Below are positions 46,034 to 54,384 of a DNA stretch of 64,000 bases, one piece after another; the first letter of the stretch is position 1, and every line of letters starts with the position of its first letter. Both the position numbers and the translations under genes were made by a program. The stretch comes from Flavobacterium taihuense (lineage in GTDB: Bacteria; Bacteroidota; Bacteroidia; Flavobacteriales; Flavobacteriaceae), in the NCBI RefSeq assembly GCF_019351435.1, contig NZ_JAHWYN010000005.1, positions 223,689 to 287,688 of the forward strand, given 5' to 3'. A model generated the notes under the pieces. The model saw only the letters and a list, made by a program, of their open reading frames with translations. It was not told the origin of the DNA and ran no database searches.

Positions 46034-46196
46034 TACGTGAGGGCAATGTCATCAAGTTAAGGTGGAAATATAAAAAAAAAGCACACAGATTCGGCAGATT
46101 TCGCAGAATTTAGACTCATTTTTCTACGTAAATCTGCTAAATCTGCGTGAAAATAAAAAAAGCAATTTCTTAACTTAATTGCATTGTACGTGAGGG
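46034..46196. mobile_element. MITE-like element with terminal inverted repeats and 10-bp direct repeats
   Basis: TACGTGAGGG occurs at 46,034-46,043 and again at 46,187-46,196. Between them is a 143-bp non-coding segment. Its ends, caatgtcatcaagttaag (46,044-46,061) and cttaacttaattgcattg (46,169-46,186), are inverted repeats matching at 15 of 18 positions. Inside lies a second inverted repeat: cagattcggcagattt at ~46,085 against aaatctgctaaatctg at ~46,130. The layout is that of a non-autonomous transposed element with a target duplication. The rest of the 45,934-46,389 gap holds no gene. Confidence 0.75.
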
Positions 46197-46297
46197 ATTA
46201 CTGCACTATTTTTTTATTTTCATAGGTGTTCAGTGAATTTCATTTGAAGCTTGCTACTGAAGTAGAGCGGATTTCGATAGGTATGTGGTGACAGCAC

Positions 46298-46346
46298 AAA
46301 GAAAAGAGACCAATTCACCGTAACGATGAGTTGTTCTCTTTTCTTT
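46298..46346. terminator. Inverted repeat, likely bidirectional terminator
   Basis: aaagaaaagaga at 46,298-46,309 and tctcttttcttt at 46,335-46,346 are perfect 12-bp arms with a 25-nt loop. It lies downstream of the minus-strand quinone oxidoreductase gene. Confidence 0.6.
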
Positions 46347-46389
46347 ATAGTGTGGTACACAGAGGAACTTTTGAGAATTGACGAAGTTT

Positions 46390-47349
46390 TTAAGGAATCA
46401 ATATGATTTTTCCGGTGCTTTTTCGGCTTTCCAGATAGTCGTGAGCCAATTTTCCTTCGGATAGTTTGAAAATTGTGGGTACTGCAATAGTGATATCGGC
46501 GTTGGCAATCCAATCAAATAATTGATGCGCTCTTTTGATGCGTTCTTCTTTTGAAATTAAATAGCTCCACAAGTCACCGCCAGTCAATGTTTTTGAGGTA
46601 TCCATCAACATTCTAGGATTTATAAATTCGGGATCACTTCCCGCCATTCCAAAGAACACGACTTGTCCGCACATTTTGGTTACTTCGAAACTGTCCGTCA
46701 AAGTGCTTCCAATGCTGTCGTAAACGACATTGACACCCTTTGGACAAAAATCCAAGATTTGCGCTTTCCAGTTTTCCGAATATAAAAATACTTTGGTGGC
46801 ACCATTTTGTTTTGAAACAGCCGCTTTTTCAGATGATGAGGTCAATCCAATTACTGTTGCCCCAAGAAGTTTGCTGATTTGTGTCAAGAATTGTCCGACT
46901 CCTCCAGCCGCAGCATGAACTAATACCGTTTCTCCTTTTTGGGTTTTATGACTGTCGGTTGCCAAATAATGTGCAGTCAAACCTTGTAATAAAATGGTGG
47001 CTGCGGTTTCGAAAGAGATACTCTCCGGTAGTGGAATTACATGCTCAAGAGGAACTGCAACCAACTCAGCATTGGCAAAAGGAACATCAGCAAATGCAAC
47101 TCTATCACCAATTTTGAAATCAGAATTTCCATTCGTATCCACAACAATTCCAGCTCCTTCATAGCCGGCAATAAAAGGTGGGTTTCCTTTGAGGTGATAA
47201 TTTCCTTTGCGTCTGTACACATCGGCAAAGTTAAGACCGATCGCTTTCATTTCGACCAATATTTCGCCTGATTTTAATGGGGGTGAAGGGATTTCTATAT
47301 ATTCAAGTACATCTGAGTTTCCAAATGTGGAGAAGGTAAGTGCTTTCAT
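46390..47349 (-). CDS. NADPH:quinone oxidoreductase (zinc-independent MDR family)
   Basis: 319 residues. A GroES-like N-terminal domain: GLNFADVYRRKGNY, IAGYEGAGIV, IGDRVAF. The Rossmann domain carries VLVHAAAGGVGQFLTQI (~143-159), the QOR variant of the nucleotide loop. VVYDSIG and a C-terminal SEGKLAHDYLESRKSTGKIIL segment complete the family. No zinc-binding cysteines are present. It likely reduces quinones or enones with NADPH in the cytosol. Confidence 0.92.
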   Translation of the reverse strand: MKALTFSTFGNSDVLEYIEIPSPPLKSGEILVEMKAIGLNFADVYRRKGNYHLKGNPPFIAGYEGAGIVVDTNGNSDFKIGDRVAFADVPFANAELVAVPLEHVIPLPESISFETAATILLQGLTAHYLATDSHKTQKGETVLVHAAAGGVGQFLTQISKLLGATVIGLTSSSEKAAVSKQNGATKVFLYSENWKAQILDFCPKGVNVVYDSIGSTLTDSFEVTKMCGQVVFFGMAGSDPEFINPRMLMDTSKTLTGGDLWSYLISKEERIKRAHQLFDWIANADITIAVPTIFKLSEGKLAHDYLESRKSTGKIILIP

Positions 47350-47558
47350 ATGAGATAATGTTTTTATGTAATGAGGAATTGCTTCGCCTGTTCGCTATCG
47401 TTCGAGTCGCATATCTTCATTGGTATTTATCTCAGCGGTTACTATTTTATTTCGGTATTCGATGATTTTCAATTGCGACCAATTTACGGTTATGCTCATT
47501 TCATTTTTCATTTTTTTGAGGATGCAAAGAAAGCTAAATTTCAGGAGTTAATGAAAGT

Positions 47559-48005
47559 TTAACTCAATTTCTTGGCGGCCCAATCTTTATAAGTCATTTC
47601 AAATTTAATTTCATTGTTTCCATGTGTTCCAATCGCTATCCAACCTGCTTTTCGATAAAATTTTTCGGCTCTTGTCATTGGAGAAGTGCCTAACCAAACA
47701 CTTTTTTTTGTCTGCCCAAAATACCAGTCAAGCATGTTGTCATGAAGTTGTTTGCCAATTCCTTTTTTCTCAAATTTAGGATTTAAAAATAATGCCCAAA
47801 TATTATTTTCTTTCAAATCAACAATTGCAAAACCAACAATCTCGTTCTCAATCTCACAAACCCAACCTTTTCCTCTATTGGTCATGAACTCCTTGCAATC
47901 TTCATCAGTTACCAAGTTAGGATCTGACAACGTATTTTCTGTTACCGAATTTCGTACTGCTTGAATCTGATTAATATCTTCAATTAAAGCGTTTCTAATG
48001 ATCAT
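47559..48005 (-). CDS. GNAT-family N-acetyltransferase
   Basis: 148 residues. The N-terminal IRNALIEDINQIQAVRN is a typical GNAT start. FAIVDLKENNIWALFLNPKFEKKGIGKQLHDNML contains the acetyl-CoA loop (K-K-G-I-G-K, ~105-110) and YRKAGW is the C-terminal motif. Acceptor unknown. It stands alone between unrelated minus-strand genes. Confidence 0.88.
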   Translation of the reverse strand: MIIRNALIEDINQIQAVRNSVTENTLSDPNLVTDEDCKEFMTNRGKGWVCEIENEIVGFAIVDLKENNIWALFLNPKFEKKGIGKQLHDNMLDWYFGQTKKSVWLGTSPMTRAEKFYRKAGWIAIGTHGNNEIKFEMTYKDWAAKKLS

Positions 48006-48081
48006 TTTTTAAATTTATTGAATTCTTTTTTTTTGTGTATAAAAGTAATTATACCTAGCAGATTTTATTTTTTTATTTAAA

Positions 48082-48555
48082 TCAATGATCGTAGCTTATT
48101 ACTCTTGATAGTTTCCATTGATTGTTCACTTTCTTCCAAATCATAACAAATTTAAAGGTACCTATTTCTTCTTTTCCATTTTCCATGTGTCGGAATTGAT
48201 GAACTCCTATTTCGATGGCTCCATAATCTTTTATGGGATGTACTTCAAGACTGTCTTTGACCAACTGTCGGGTTAGTTTATTTTCGTTTTTGAACATTTT
48301 TTCAAAATTTGTAAAAACGGTTTCATAGGAAAGTAATCCGCCATTGTCTTGGTACCATTCGAGATCTTCAGTAAACAACGGTTTGAATTTGGCCATATCT
48401 TTTGCATTAAAAGCGTCAAAAAGGACAGTATCCATTGCTGCGATTTCGTTGTACAGTTCTTGCGAAGTTGGAGCTACTTTTTTTTCCTGAGCTTGGGAGA
48501 TGTTTGTAACGGCTAAGAATAAGAAAGTTACACAGCATAATAATCTAATTTTCAT
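48082..48555 (-). CDS. Exported NTF2-like (SnoaL/DUF4440-type) protein
   Basis: 157 residues with a signal peptide (~1-22, ending SQAQ). The rest is an NTF2-like cone fold: LYNEIAAMDTVLFDAFNAKDM, LFTEDLEWYQDNGGLLSY, and the final strands FKFVMIWKKVNNQWKLSRVISYDH. It ends 16 bases from the trehalase gene on the same strand and may be co-transcribed with it. Ligand or activity unknown. Confidence 0.82.
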   Translation of the reverse strand: MKIRLLCCVTFLFLAVTNISQAQEKKVAPTSQELYNEIAAMDTVLFDAFNAKDMAKFKPLFTEDLEWYQDNGGLLSYETVFTNFEKMFKNENKLTRQLVKDSLEVHPIKDYGAIEIGVHQFRHMENGKEEIGTFKFVMIWKKVNNQWKLSRVISYDH

Positions 48556-48571
48556 GTTTTTTTGTTTAAAG

Positions 48572-50182
48572 TTATTTATTAGTTTCTATTCTCAACAACC
48601 AACTGTTTAGGGCTAAGTCAACTCCATTTGTCCAGCCAAATCCATCTTGATTGGTATAGTTTCCGCCGCCGCCAGGTAAATCTAGATCTACGACATTGTA
48701 TTTTTCCATCATTTTCCCCTCTGCCAAATATTCTTTTTCATTAAGTGCCAGCCATCGTTGCGCTATATTTTTTGCCAATTCAATATGTCCGTACCGCGCC
48801 AGTCCCATAACGGTCAAATATTGAAGTGGAGCCCAACCATTAGGAGCATCCCATTGCTCGCCAGTCTTGTTCAAAGTGGTAACTACACCACCTTTCATTA
48901 AGAATTTTTCTTGTATGGTTTGGGCAACTTTATTGGCTTGTTGTTGCGTTGCAATGCCAAAAAATAGCGGATAGACAGTTGCCAATGAAATCACGGAATT
49001 TTGTCTCCTAGTTACAAAGTCATAATCATTGAAAATACTTTCTTTTTCGGACCAGCAATATTTTAGGATTGCTTTTTTTCTTGATTCGGCTAAAGCTTCA
49101 TATTTTTTAGCTATTTTAGAATTGGATTGAAATTGGTATAAAGCAGCAAGTTCTTTTTCGCAATTGTACAACAAACTGTTCAGACAAACCGGAATGAAGT
49201 TCTCGCATTGGACCGTGGTTTTATTTTTTTCGTCAGCAAACCATCTGCTGCTAAAATCCCAACCCGACTCGCAAGCGGCACGTAAATTTTGATGAAATGC
49301 AGGTCGCAATTCTTCTTTCAATGCCTGTGACCATTTGTGTTCTTTGTCATAGGCTTCAGCTCTTGGTGTGGTAAGCGTTCCAGAATAGCGGTTCAAAATG
49401 GTTTCATTTGTCCAAACAGATTTGTTTACGGCAATTTTCGATTGAGATACATTTTTAGCGTCAGCTGTCCAATATTGATATTCTTTTTCTAATGCAGGTA
49501 AAAATGCAATAACAGAATTGACACCATGCTTCTGAGAATAAACTTTAAGCATTTCGGCAAAAAATGGTGGTTGAGAACGAGACAAAAAGTACGTTCTATT
49601 GCCATTGGGAATGTGTCCGTAAGTGTTTACTAAATAAGCAAAGTTGCGAATCATATTTAGAGCCAATTCATCTTGATTGCTTTCCAAAAGACCAATAATA
49701 GTAAAATAACTGTCCCAATAAAACATTTCTCTAAATCGTCCTCCCGGAACCACAAATGGATAAGGAAGACTGATTAAGGTGGTATATTGGTCCTTTGATT
49801 TGGATTCTCTGACGAGATTAGGCCAGTGATTTTGCAAATGCAACATCATATTTTTATTCGTGTCAATCACAGTTGGAGGAATGATTGGAGGAAGAGTGAA
49901 GTTTTGTTGGACAAACTCTTTTAGTACAAAAGAACCGGAATTTTTTGCTTTTTGGTATTTGTTTAAAATTTCGAATGGATTTTCATTTGGAATACAATCG
50001 ACAAAGGTTTTGGAGTCCGGAAATACATGTTCTTTTTGTACAGTAATGAATAATTCTCCCAAATCACGGTCCGGAATATAAGTTACAGCTGTATTTTTTT
50101 CATTGATTATTGTCTGCGAAAAACAATTTTGGATGCCAAAAAACAGCAATAAGAAGGATAGTATGGAATGTCTTATATTCAT
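48572..50182 (-). CDS. treA: Exported alpha,alpha-trehalase (GH37)
   Basis: 536 residues with a signal peptide (~1-22, ending NCFSQ). GH37 signatures are complete: PGGRFREMFYWDSYFT (signature 1, ~146-161) and QWDAPNGWAPLQYL (signature 2, ~440). The conserved ESGWDFSSRW carries the catalytic Asp and LPGGGGNYTNQDGFGWTNG is the Gly-rich end region. It hydrolyses trehalose to two glucoses in the periplasm. A small NTF2-like gene follows it. Confidence 0.95.
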   Translation of the reverse strand: MNIRHSILSFLLLFFGIQNCFSQTIINEKNTAVTYIPDRDLGELFITVQKEHVFPDSKTFVDCIPNENPFEILNKYQKAKNSGSFVLKEFVQQNFTLPPIIPPTVIDTNKNMMLHLQNHWPNLVRESKSKDQYTTLISLPYPFVVPGGRFREMFYWDSYFTIIGLLESNQDELALNMIRNFAYLVNTYGHIPNGNRTYFLSRSQPPFFAEMLKVYSQKHGVNSVIAFLPALEKEYQYWTADAKNVSQSKIAVNKSVWTNETILNRYSGTLTTPRAEAYDKEHKWSQALKEELRPAFHQNLRAACESGWDFSSRWFADEKNKTTVQCENFIPVCLNSLLYNCEKELAALYQFQSNSKIAKKYEALAESRKKAILKYCWSEKESIFNDYDFVTRRQNSVISLATVYPLFFGIATQQQANKVAQTIQEKFLMKGGVVTTLNKTGEQWDAPNGWAPLQYLTVMGLARYGHIELAKNIAQRWLALNEKEYLAEGKMMEKYNVVDLDLPGGGGNYTNQDGFGWTNGVDLALNSWLLRIETNK

Positions 50183-50229
50183 AGTTATTTAGTTATAAAT
50201 TGAAACTAAATATATGAAAATAAAGGGAA

Positions 50230-50766
50230 CTATTCAGTTTGTGTCAAAAGTAGGTTTGCGAGTTCGATGCTAAATAAATTATTTTCTTGTATTTCCAAGA
50301 AATAATCCAATTGCCATTTCTGTGTTTTTTGGGCTTGTTTGCTGGTGGTGCTATCCCAAGGCGGATATACCCGAATAGCACGTTTACCCTCTTTTTTATC
50401 TGAAATTATTTCTTTAGTTATAAGAATAGATTTTGGAAAAATAAATAATCCAAACTGATTGTCTTTTCGGGTGCTGATAATGAATAAATCGATAGGATCA
50501 AAACTGTCAAAAGGCTGAATAGGACCTTGATTTATTCTTTTCCACAACGTTACAAATTGGCCTGTTTTGGTAGGCGTTATTTTTGCCGTTCGGAATCTAA
50601 TTTTTAAATTGTTTAGAGTGAAAGTACAGGCTCCATATTCAGCACTTTCGGGTTCAAGAACGGGCTGGGTTATTTCGAAGATACCATTATCTTGAAATGC
50701 TTTTTTTATAAAAAGAAAGTCTTGTGGTAATTCTTCAACTTTAATTCTTTGATTTTGAAGGCTCAT
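50230..50766 (-). CDS. MepB-family protein
   Basis: 178 residues. Recognised by ESAEYGACTFTLNNLKIRFRTAKITPTKTGQFVTLWKR and the later GLFIFPKSIL and GKRAIRVYPPWDSTTSKQAQKTQKWQ, which match the staphylococcal MepB family pattern. Function in that family is unknown. It is 47 bases from the trehalase gene and probably a separate unit. Confidence 0.8.
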   Translation of the reverse strand: MSLQNQRIKVEELPQDFLFIKKAFQDNGIFEITQPVLEPESAEYGACTFTLNNLKIRFRTAKITPTKTGQFVTLWKRINQGPIQPFDSFDPIDLFIISTRKDNQFGLFIFPKSILITKEIISDKKEGKRAIRVYPPWDSTTSKQAQKTQKWQLDYFLEIQENNLFSIELANLLLTQTE

Positions 50767-50800
50767 TTGGTGGGGATTTCGGTAATAGATTGCAAGTATA

Positions 50801-50831
50801 AAAAAAGGCGAAAATATGATCTCGCCTTTTT
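50801..50831 (-). terminator. Rho-independent terminator after msrA
   Basis: aaaaggcga at 50,803-50,811 and tcgcctttt at 50,822-50,830 form a 9-bp stem with A/T runs on both flanks. It is 11 bases past the msrA stop on the minus strand. Confidence 0.8.
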
Positions 50832-50841
50832 AATGCTAAAA

Positions 50842-51474
50842 CTACTTTTTATTTTTCAGTTTATCTTTAAATACCTTTTCAAATTTTTCTATTTTGGGTT
50901 GAATGACCATTTGACAATAGGGCTGATTTTTGTTATTGGCATAATAATTTTGATGGTAATCTTCTGCTTTATAAAACGTAGTAAAAGGTTCAAGAGTAGT
51001 TACAATTGGGTTGTCATATACTTTGGCATTTTTGAGCTCGGCAATGATTGATTTTGCTTCTTGTTTTTGTTCTTCCTTATTATAAAAAATCACAGAACGG
51101 TATTGTGTTCCTCTATCAGCACCTTGTCTATTCAGTGTTGTTGGGTCGTGTACTGTAAAAAACACTTTGAAAATTTCATCCAGATTGGTTACTGTTTTAT
51201 CAAAAGTAATTTGAACCACTTCAGCATGACCAGTGGTGCCAGAGCAAACTTCTTCATAACTGGGGTTTATCGTTTTGCCTCCTGAAAAACCAGAAACAAC
51301 AGATTTAACTCCTTTTAGGTTTTCATAAACGGCTTCTACACACCAATAGCATCCTCCCCCCAGTGTTATGGTTTCAAAATTAGATCGTGTCATTTTTTTG
51401 GATGTAGTATTGTTTTGTGAAAATAGCGTTCCGGTAAATAACAAACAGCCTAAAATAATTAATTTTGTTTTCAT
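50842..51474 (-). CDS. msrA: Exported peptide-methionine (S)-S-oxide reductase MsrA
   Basis: 210 residues with a signal peptide (~1-20). The catalytic motif GGGCYWCVEAVYENLKGV (~39-56) has the family Gly-Cys-x-W. GFSGGKTINPSYEEVCSGTTGHAEVVQI, DPTTLNRQGADRGTQYRS and FYKAEDYHQNYY are further MsrA signatures. It reduces the S epimer of methionine sulfoxide in extracytoplasmic proteins. It pairs with msrB upstream on the same strand (18-bp gap). Confidence 0.95.
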   Translation of the reverse strand: MKTKLIILGCLLFTGTLFSQNNTTSKKMTRSNFETITLGGGCYWCVEAVYENLKGVKSVVSGFSGGKTINPSYEEVCSGTTGHAEVVQITFDKTVTNLDEIFKVFFTVHDPTTLNRQGADRGTQYRSVIFYNKEEQKQEAKSIIAELKNAKVYDNPIVTTLEPFTTFYKAEDYHQNYYANNKNQPYCQMVIQPKIEKFEKVFKDKLKNKK

Positions 51475-51492
51475 AAAGATTAATTTTATTGG

Positions 51493-52053
51493 TTATTTGG
51501 TATCAGGGACAAAATCAAGAGCAATAGAATTCATGCAATATCTTTTTCCAGTTGGGGCAGGACCATCATCAAATAAGTGACCTAAATGACCGCCACATCT
51601 GCCACATAGAGCTTCAATTCGTTCCATACCGATAGAATTATCATTTTTAAAGACGATACTTTTTTTGTTTTCCTGTTCAAAAAAACTGGGCCAACCACAA
51701 CTGCTGGCAAATTTGGCCCCAGAACGGAAAAGAAGATTGCCACAAGCTGCGCAATAATAGGTTCCTTTCACATCAGTGTTCCAATATTTACCTGTAAAAG
51801 GTCTTTCGGTATCCGCTTTACGAGATACTAAATAAACGTCTTCTGGTAAAATATTTTTCCATTCGGCATCTGTAAGATTGAGTTTTGTAGTATCGGTATG
51901 AGAATAATAAGGGTTTTTAGGTTTGCTGCTATTCGTTTCCATACTTGAAGATTTTGTGCTGTTGTTTTCTTTGTCTTTTGTTTGTCCGCATGCATTAAAC
52001 ATGCATAATGGAATTAAAAATAAGAAGCTAAAAAAATTAATTTTCGTTTTCAT
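51493..52053 (-). CDS. msrB: Peptide-methionine (R)-S-oxide reductase MsrB, probable lipoprotein
   Basis: 186 residues. The N-terminus is a lipoprotein signal with a lipobox ending in Cys (~residue 22, FNAC). The MsrB domain has zinc-site pairs CAAC and CGRC, SCGWPSFF, GGHLGHLFDDGP and the catalytic KRYCMNSIAL near the end. As a lipoprotein it should face the periplasm and complement MsrA for R-epimers. The upstream TACATTTG on the minus strand (52,072-52,079) is a possible -7 element. Confidence 0.95.
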   Translation of the reverse strand: MKTKINFFSFLFLIPLCMFNACGQTKDKENNSTKSSSMETNSSKPKNPYYSHTDTTKLNLTDAEWKNILPEDVYLVSRKADTERPFTGKYWNTDVKGTYYCAACGNLLFRSGAKFASSCGWPSFFEQENKKSIVFKNDNSIGMERIEALCGRCGGHLGHLFDDGPAPTGKRYCMNSIALDFVPDTK

Positions 52054-52205
52054 GTTTTGTTTTTTGTGCTACAAATGTATTGTATATATCATCCCAGAAA
52101 TGTCAGGTACTTTACAATTGAGAGTGATTTAAGTAAGTTTTAACTATTGTTAGATACGTAAAAAAAAGGTTTTTGGTTTTATAAAAAGGTAAATAGTCTG
52201 TTTCT

Positions 52206-52661
52206 CTATATGCTAATACGCATGTTGATTAAATGTTTTTTGAATCCTGCCTTTTCATACGCTCTTATTGCCGAAAAATTATCATTGTAAACATCCAGTC
52301 GCATCTCGGAGATACCGTGCAAACGAACCCAGTCGCTTAGTGCTTCGATAATTTGAGTGTTTACTCCTTTTCCTCGATGGTCAGGATGCGTAAACATAAA
52401 ACCCAAATAAGCATATAATTTGTGATTCAAATACGGTTTTGCATCTTCAATTCTGGCATAGCCAGAGCCAATAATTTGTTCGTCTAGAACGGCAACAATG
52501 ACTTCAACATCAGCTGCTGAAATCATTTTTTCTAGGTTGTAATAACTTATTTCCCCCTCTTTCAATGTTGGATCGAATGGACGTTCGGCAGCGATAATTC
52601 CTTGCTCAAATTCCAATAATATTGTTAGGTCGTGTGAGGTTGCTTTTCGGATGTGAATCAT
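52206..52661 (-). CDS. GNAT-family N-acetyltransferase
   Basis: 151 residues. IRKATSHDLTILLEFEQ at the start, IGSGYARIEDAKPYL in the middle, then LGFMFTHPDHRGKGVNTQIIEALSDW with the acetyl-CoA loop (R-G-K-G-V-N). YNDNFSAIRAYEKAGF is the C-terminal GNAT motif. Acceptor unknown; monocistronic. Confidence 0.9.
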   Translation of the reverse strand: MIHIRKATSHDLTILLEFEQGIIAAERPFDPTLKEGEISYYNLEKMISAADVEVIVAVLDEQIIGSGYARIEDAKPYLNHKLYAYLGFMFTHPDHRGKGVNTQIIEALSDWVRLHGISEMRLDVYNDNFSAIRAYEKAGFKKHLINMRISI

Positions 52662-52784
52662 AGATTTACGTATGAATTTATAATATCAAATATACAAAAA
52701 AGGAAATGTAGAATTTCTATGGGTTGGATTTCAAGGTTTCTCAAGAATGATAACTTCCACAAAAGGCAAAAGAATGTTAAAGCC

Positions 52785-52814
52785 TTTACAAAGGATATCT
52801 TTTTTGTACTTTTG
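52785..52814 (+). promoter_or_regulatory. Predicted promoter for idi
   Basis: TACTTTTG at 52,807-52,814 is a perfect -7 TAnnTTTG. The -33 position, 19 nt upstream at 52,785, reads TTT rather than TTG, so this half is weak. It lies 17 bases before the idi ATG. Confidence 0.45.
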
Positions 52815-52831
52815 TTTCATCAATACGCACT

Positions 52832-53359
52832 ATGGAAGAAGAAAAAGTAATATTAGTAAATGAATTAGATAAACAAATTGGTTTAATGCCAAAATTGGAA
52901 GCACATGAAAAAGCCATTTTGCATCGTGCTTTTTCTGTTTTTGTTTTAAATGATAAAAATGAAGTGATGCTCCAACAAAGAGCACATCAAAAATACCATT
53001 CTCCTTTATTATGGACAAATACCTGTTGCAGTCATCAACGAGACGGTGAAACCAATATTCAAGCGGGTAATCGAAGATTGTTTGAGGAAATGGGTTTTAA
53101 TACCGAATTGAAAGAACTTTTTCATTTTATTTACAAAGCTCCTTTTGATAATGGTTTGACAGAGCATGAACTGGATCACGTAATGATTGGTTATTATAAT
53201 GGAGCGCCTGAAATCAATACAGACGAAGTAGAAGATTGGAAATGGATGAAAATTGAGGATATACAAAGTGATATGCTTTTGAATCCAGATATCTATACGG
53301 TTTGGTTCAAAATTATTTTTGATGAATTTTACCATTTCTTGGAAGAACATACAATATAA
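52832..53359 (+). CDS. idi: Isopentenyl-diphosphate delta-isomerase (type I, Nudix)
   Basis: 175 residues. LHRAFSVFVLND, LLWTNTCCSHQRDGET with the catalytic Cys (CCSH, ~67), and GNRRLFEEMGF, a Nudix-type helix, are the IDI-1 signatures. The second catalytic Glu falls in the TEHELDHVMIG region. It interconverts IPP and DMAPP for isoprenoid synthesis. A spacer of AATCTAAAAT repeats separates it from queD. Confidence 0.94.
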   Translation: MEEEKVILVNELDKQIGLMPKLEAHEKAILHRAFSVFVLNDKNEVMLQQRAHQKYHSPLLWTNTCCSHQRDGETNIQAGNRRLFEEMGFNTELKELFHFIYKAPFDNGLTEHELDHVMIGYYNGAPEINTDEVEDWKWMKIEDIQSDMLLNPDIYTVWFKIIFDEFYHFLEEHTI

Positions 53360-53456
53360 GAAGTCAGAAAGCAGAATTAAAGATTTTAGAATGCAGAAAT
53401 CTAAAATTAATAAGCAGTAATCTAAAATTTGCAATCTAAAATCTAAAAGCCACCCC

Positions 53457-53867
53457 ATGAGAGTAACCATATCCAGAAAAGCCCATTTTAATGCAGCGCA
53501 TCGTTTGTATCGAAAAGATTGGACTTTCGAACAAAATGATGCCATTTTTGGTAAATGCAATAATCCTAATTTTCACGGGCACAATTATGAATTAATTGTA
53601 AGTGTTACGGGGGAAATTAACAAGGAAACAGGCTATGTTATGGATGTGAAATTCCTGACAGATATTATCAAAGAAGAAGTGGAAGATCAATTTGATCATA
53701 AGAATTTGAATCTGGATGTGCCAGAATTTCAAGATTTGAATCCTACTGCAGAGAATATTGTAGTGGTGATTTGGAATAAAATACGAAAAAAAGTAAAATC
53801 AGATTTAGATTTAGAAGTGGTTCTTTATGAAACACCCCGAAATTTTGTAACCTATAAAGGAGAATAA
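53457..53867 (+). CDS. queD: 6-carboxytetrahydropterin synthase (QueD/PTPS family)
   Basis: 136 residues. Zinc-binding AHFNAAHRLY (~11-20) and FHGHNYEL (~42-49) provide the three histidines. GKCNNPNFHGHN carries the catalytic Cys. The Asp-His pair in DQFDHKNLN and the Glu in VVLYETPRN complete the active site. It makes the queuosine precursor from dihydroneopterin triphosphate; a related pterin role cannot be excluded. It overlaps the peroxiredoxin gene by one base. Confidence 0.9.
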   Translation: MRVTISRKAHFNAAHRLYRKDWTFEQNDAIFGKCNNPNFHGHNYELIVSVTGEINKETGYVMDVKFLTDIIKEEVEDQFDHKNLNLDVPEFQDLNPTAENIVVVIWNKIRKKVKSDLDLEVVLYETPRNFVTYKGE

Positions 53868-54322
53868 TGGAACTAAAAACAGGAGATAAAATTCCAAATT
53901 TTACAGCAAAAGACACTCATGGGAATGATTTTGACAGTCAGGAAATAATAGGAATAAAACCGTTGGTTATTTATTTTTACCCCAAGGACAATACTCCAGG
54001 ATGTACGGCTCAAGCTTGCAGTTTTAGGGATCAATACGAAGATTTTACTGATTTGGGTGCAGAAGTTATTGGAATAAGTAGTGATAGCATTCTATCACAT
54101 CAAAGATTCACCCAACAATTTAAATTGCCTTTTATCCTTTTGTCAGACTCTGACAAGAAAATAAGGAAGCTTTTTGGAGTTCCCGCAGGCTTATTTGGAT
54201 TATTGCCAGGGAGGGTTACCTATGTGGCAGATAAAACAGGAACGATTATTATGGTATTTGACAGTATGATGGCAAAACGGCATATTCCAAAAGCGCTTGA
54301 AGCAATTAGAAAATTACAATAG
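53867..54322 (+). CDS. bcp: Thioredoxin-dependent thiol peroxidase (Bcp/PrxQ)
   Basis: 151 residues. The peroxidatic motif YPKDNTPGCTAQACSFRDQ (~38-56) has the resolving Cys five residues after the first, as in PrxQ-type enzymes. GDKIPNFTAKDTHGNDF is the usual N-terminus, and PGRVTYVADKTGTI is in the C-terminal half. It detoxifies hydroperoxides in the cytosol. It is coupled to queD through a TAATG overlap. Confidence 0.94.
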   Translation: MELKTGDKIPNFTAKDTHGNDFDSQEIIGIKPLVIYFYPKDNTPGCTAQACSFRDQYEDFTDLGAEVIGISSDSILSHQRFTQQFKLPFILLSDSDKKIRKLFGVPAGLFGLLPGRVTYVADKTGTIIMVFDSMMAKRHIPKALEAIRKLQ

Positions 54323-54384
54323 TAAATTGACAAAATAGTATTATTGATTGAATAGAAAAGTATCGAAATTTGTAAATAAAAAAG

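Noticed and set aside
47371..47562. A 63-codon + strand open frame between the quinone oxidoreductase and GNAT genes.
   Set aside because: No recognisable domain; composition resembles intergenic sequence. A gene remnant cannot be excluded but is not supported.
53009..53560. A 183-codon minus-strand open frame opposite idi and queD.
   Set aside because: It is antisense to two well-supported enzymes and has no family features.
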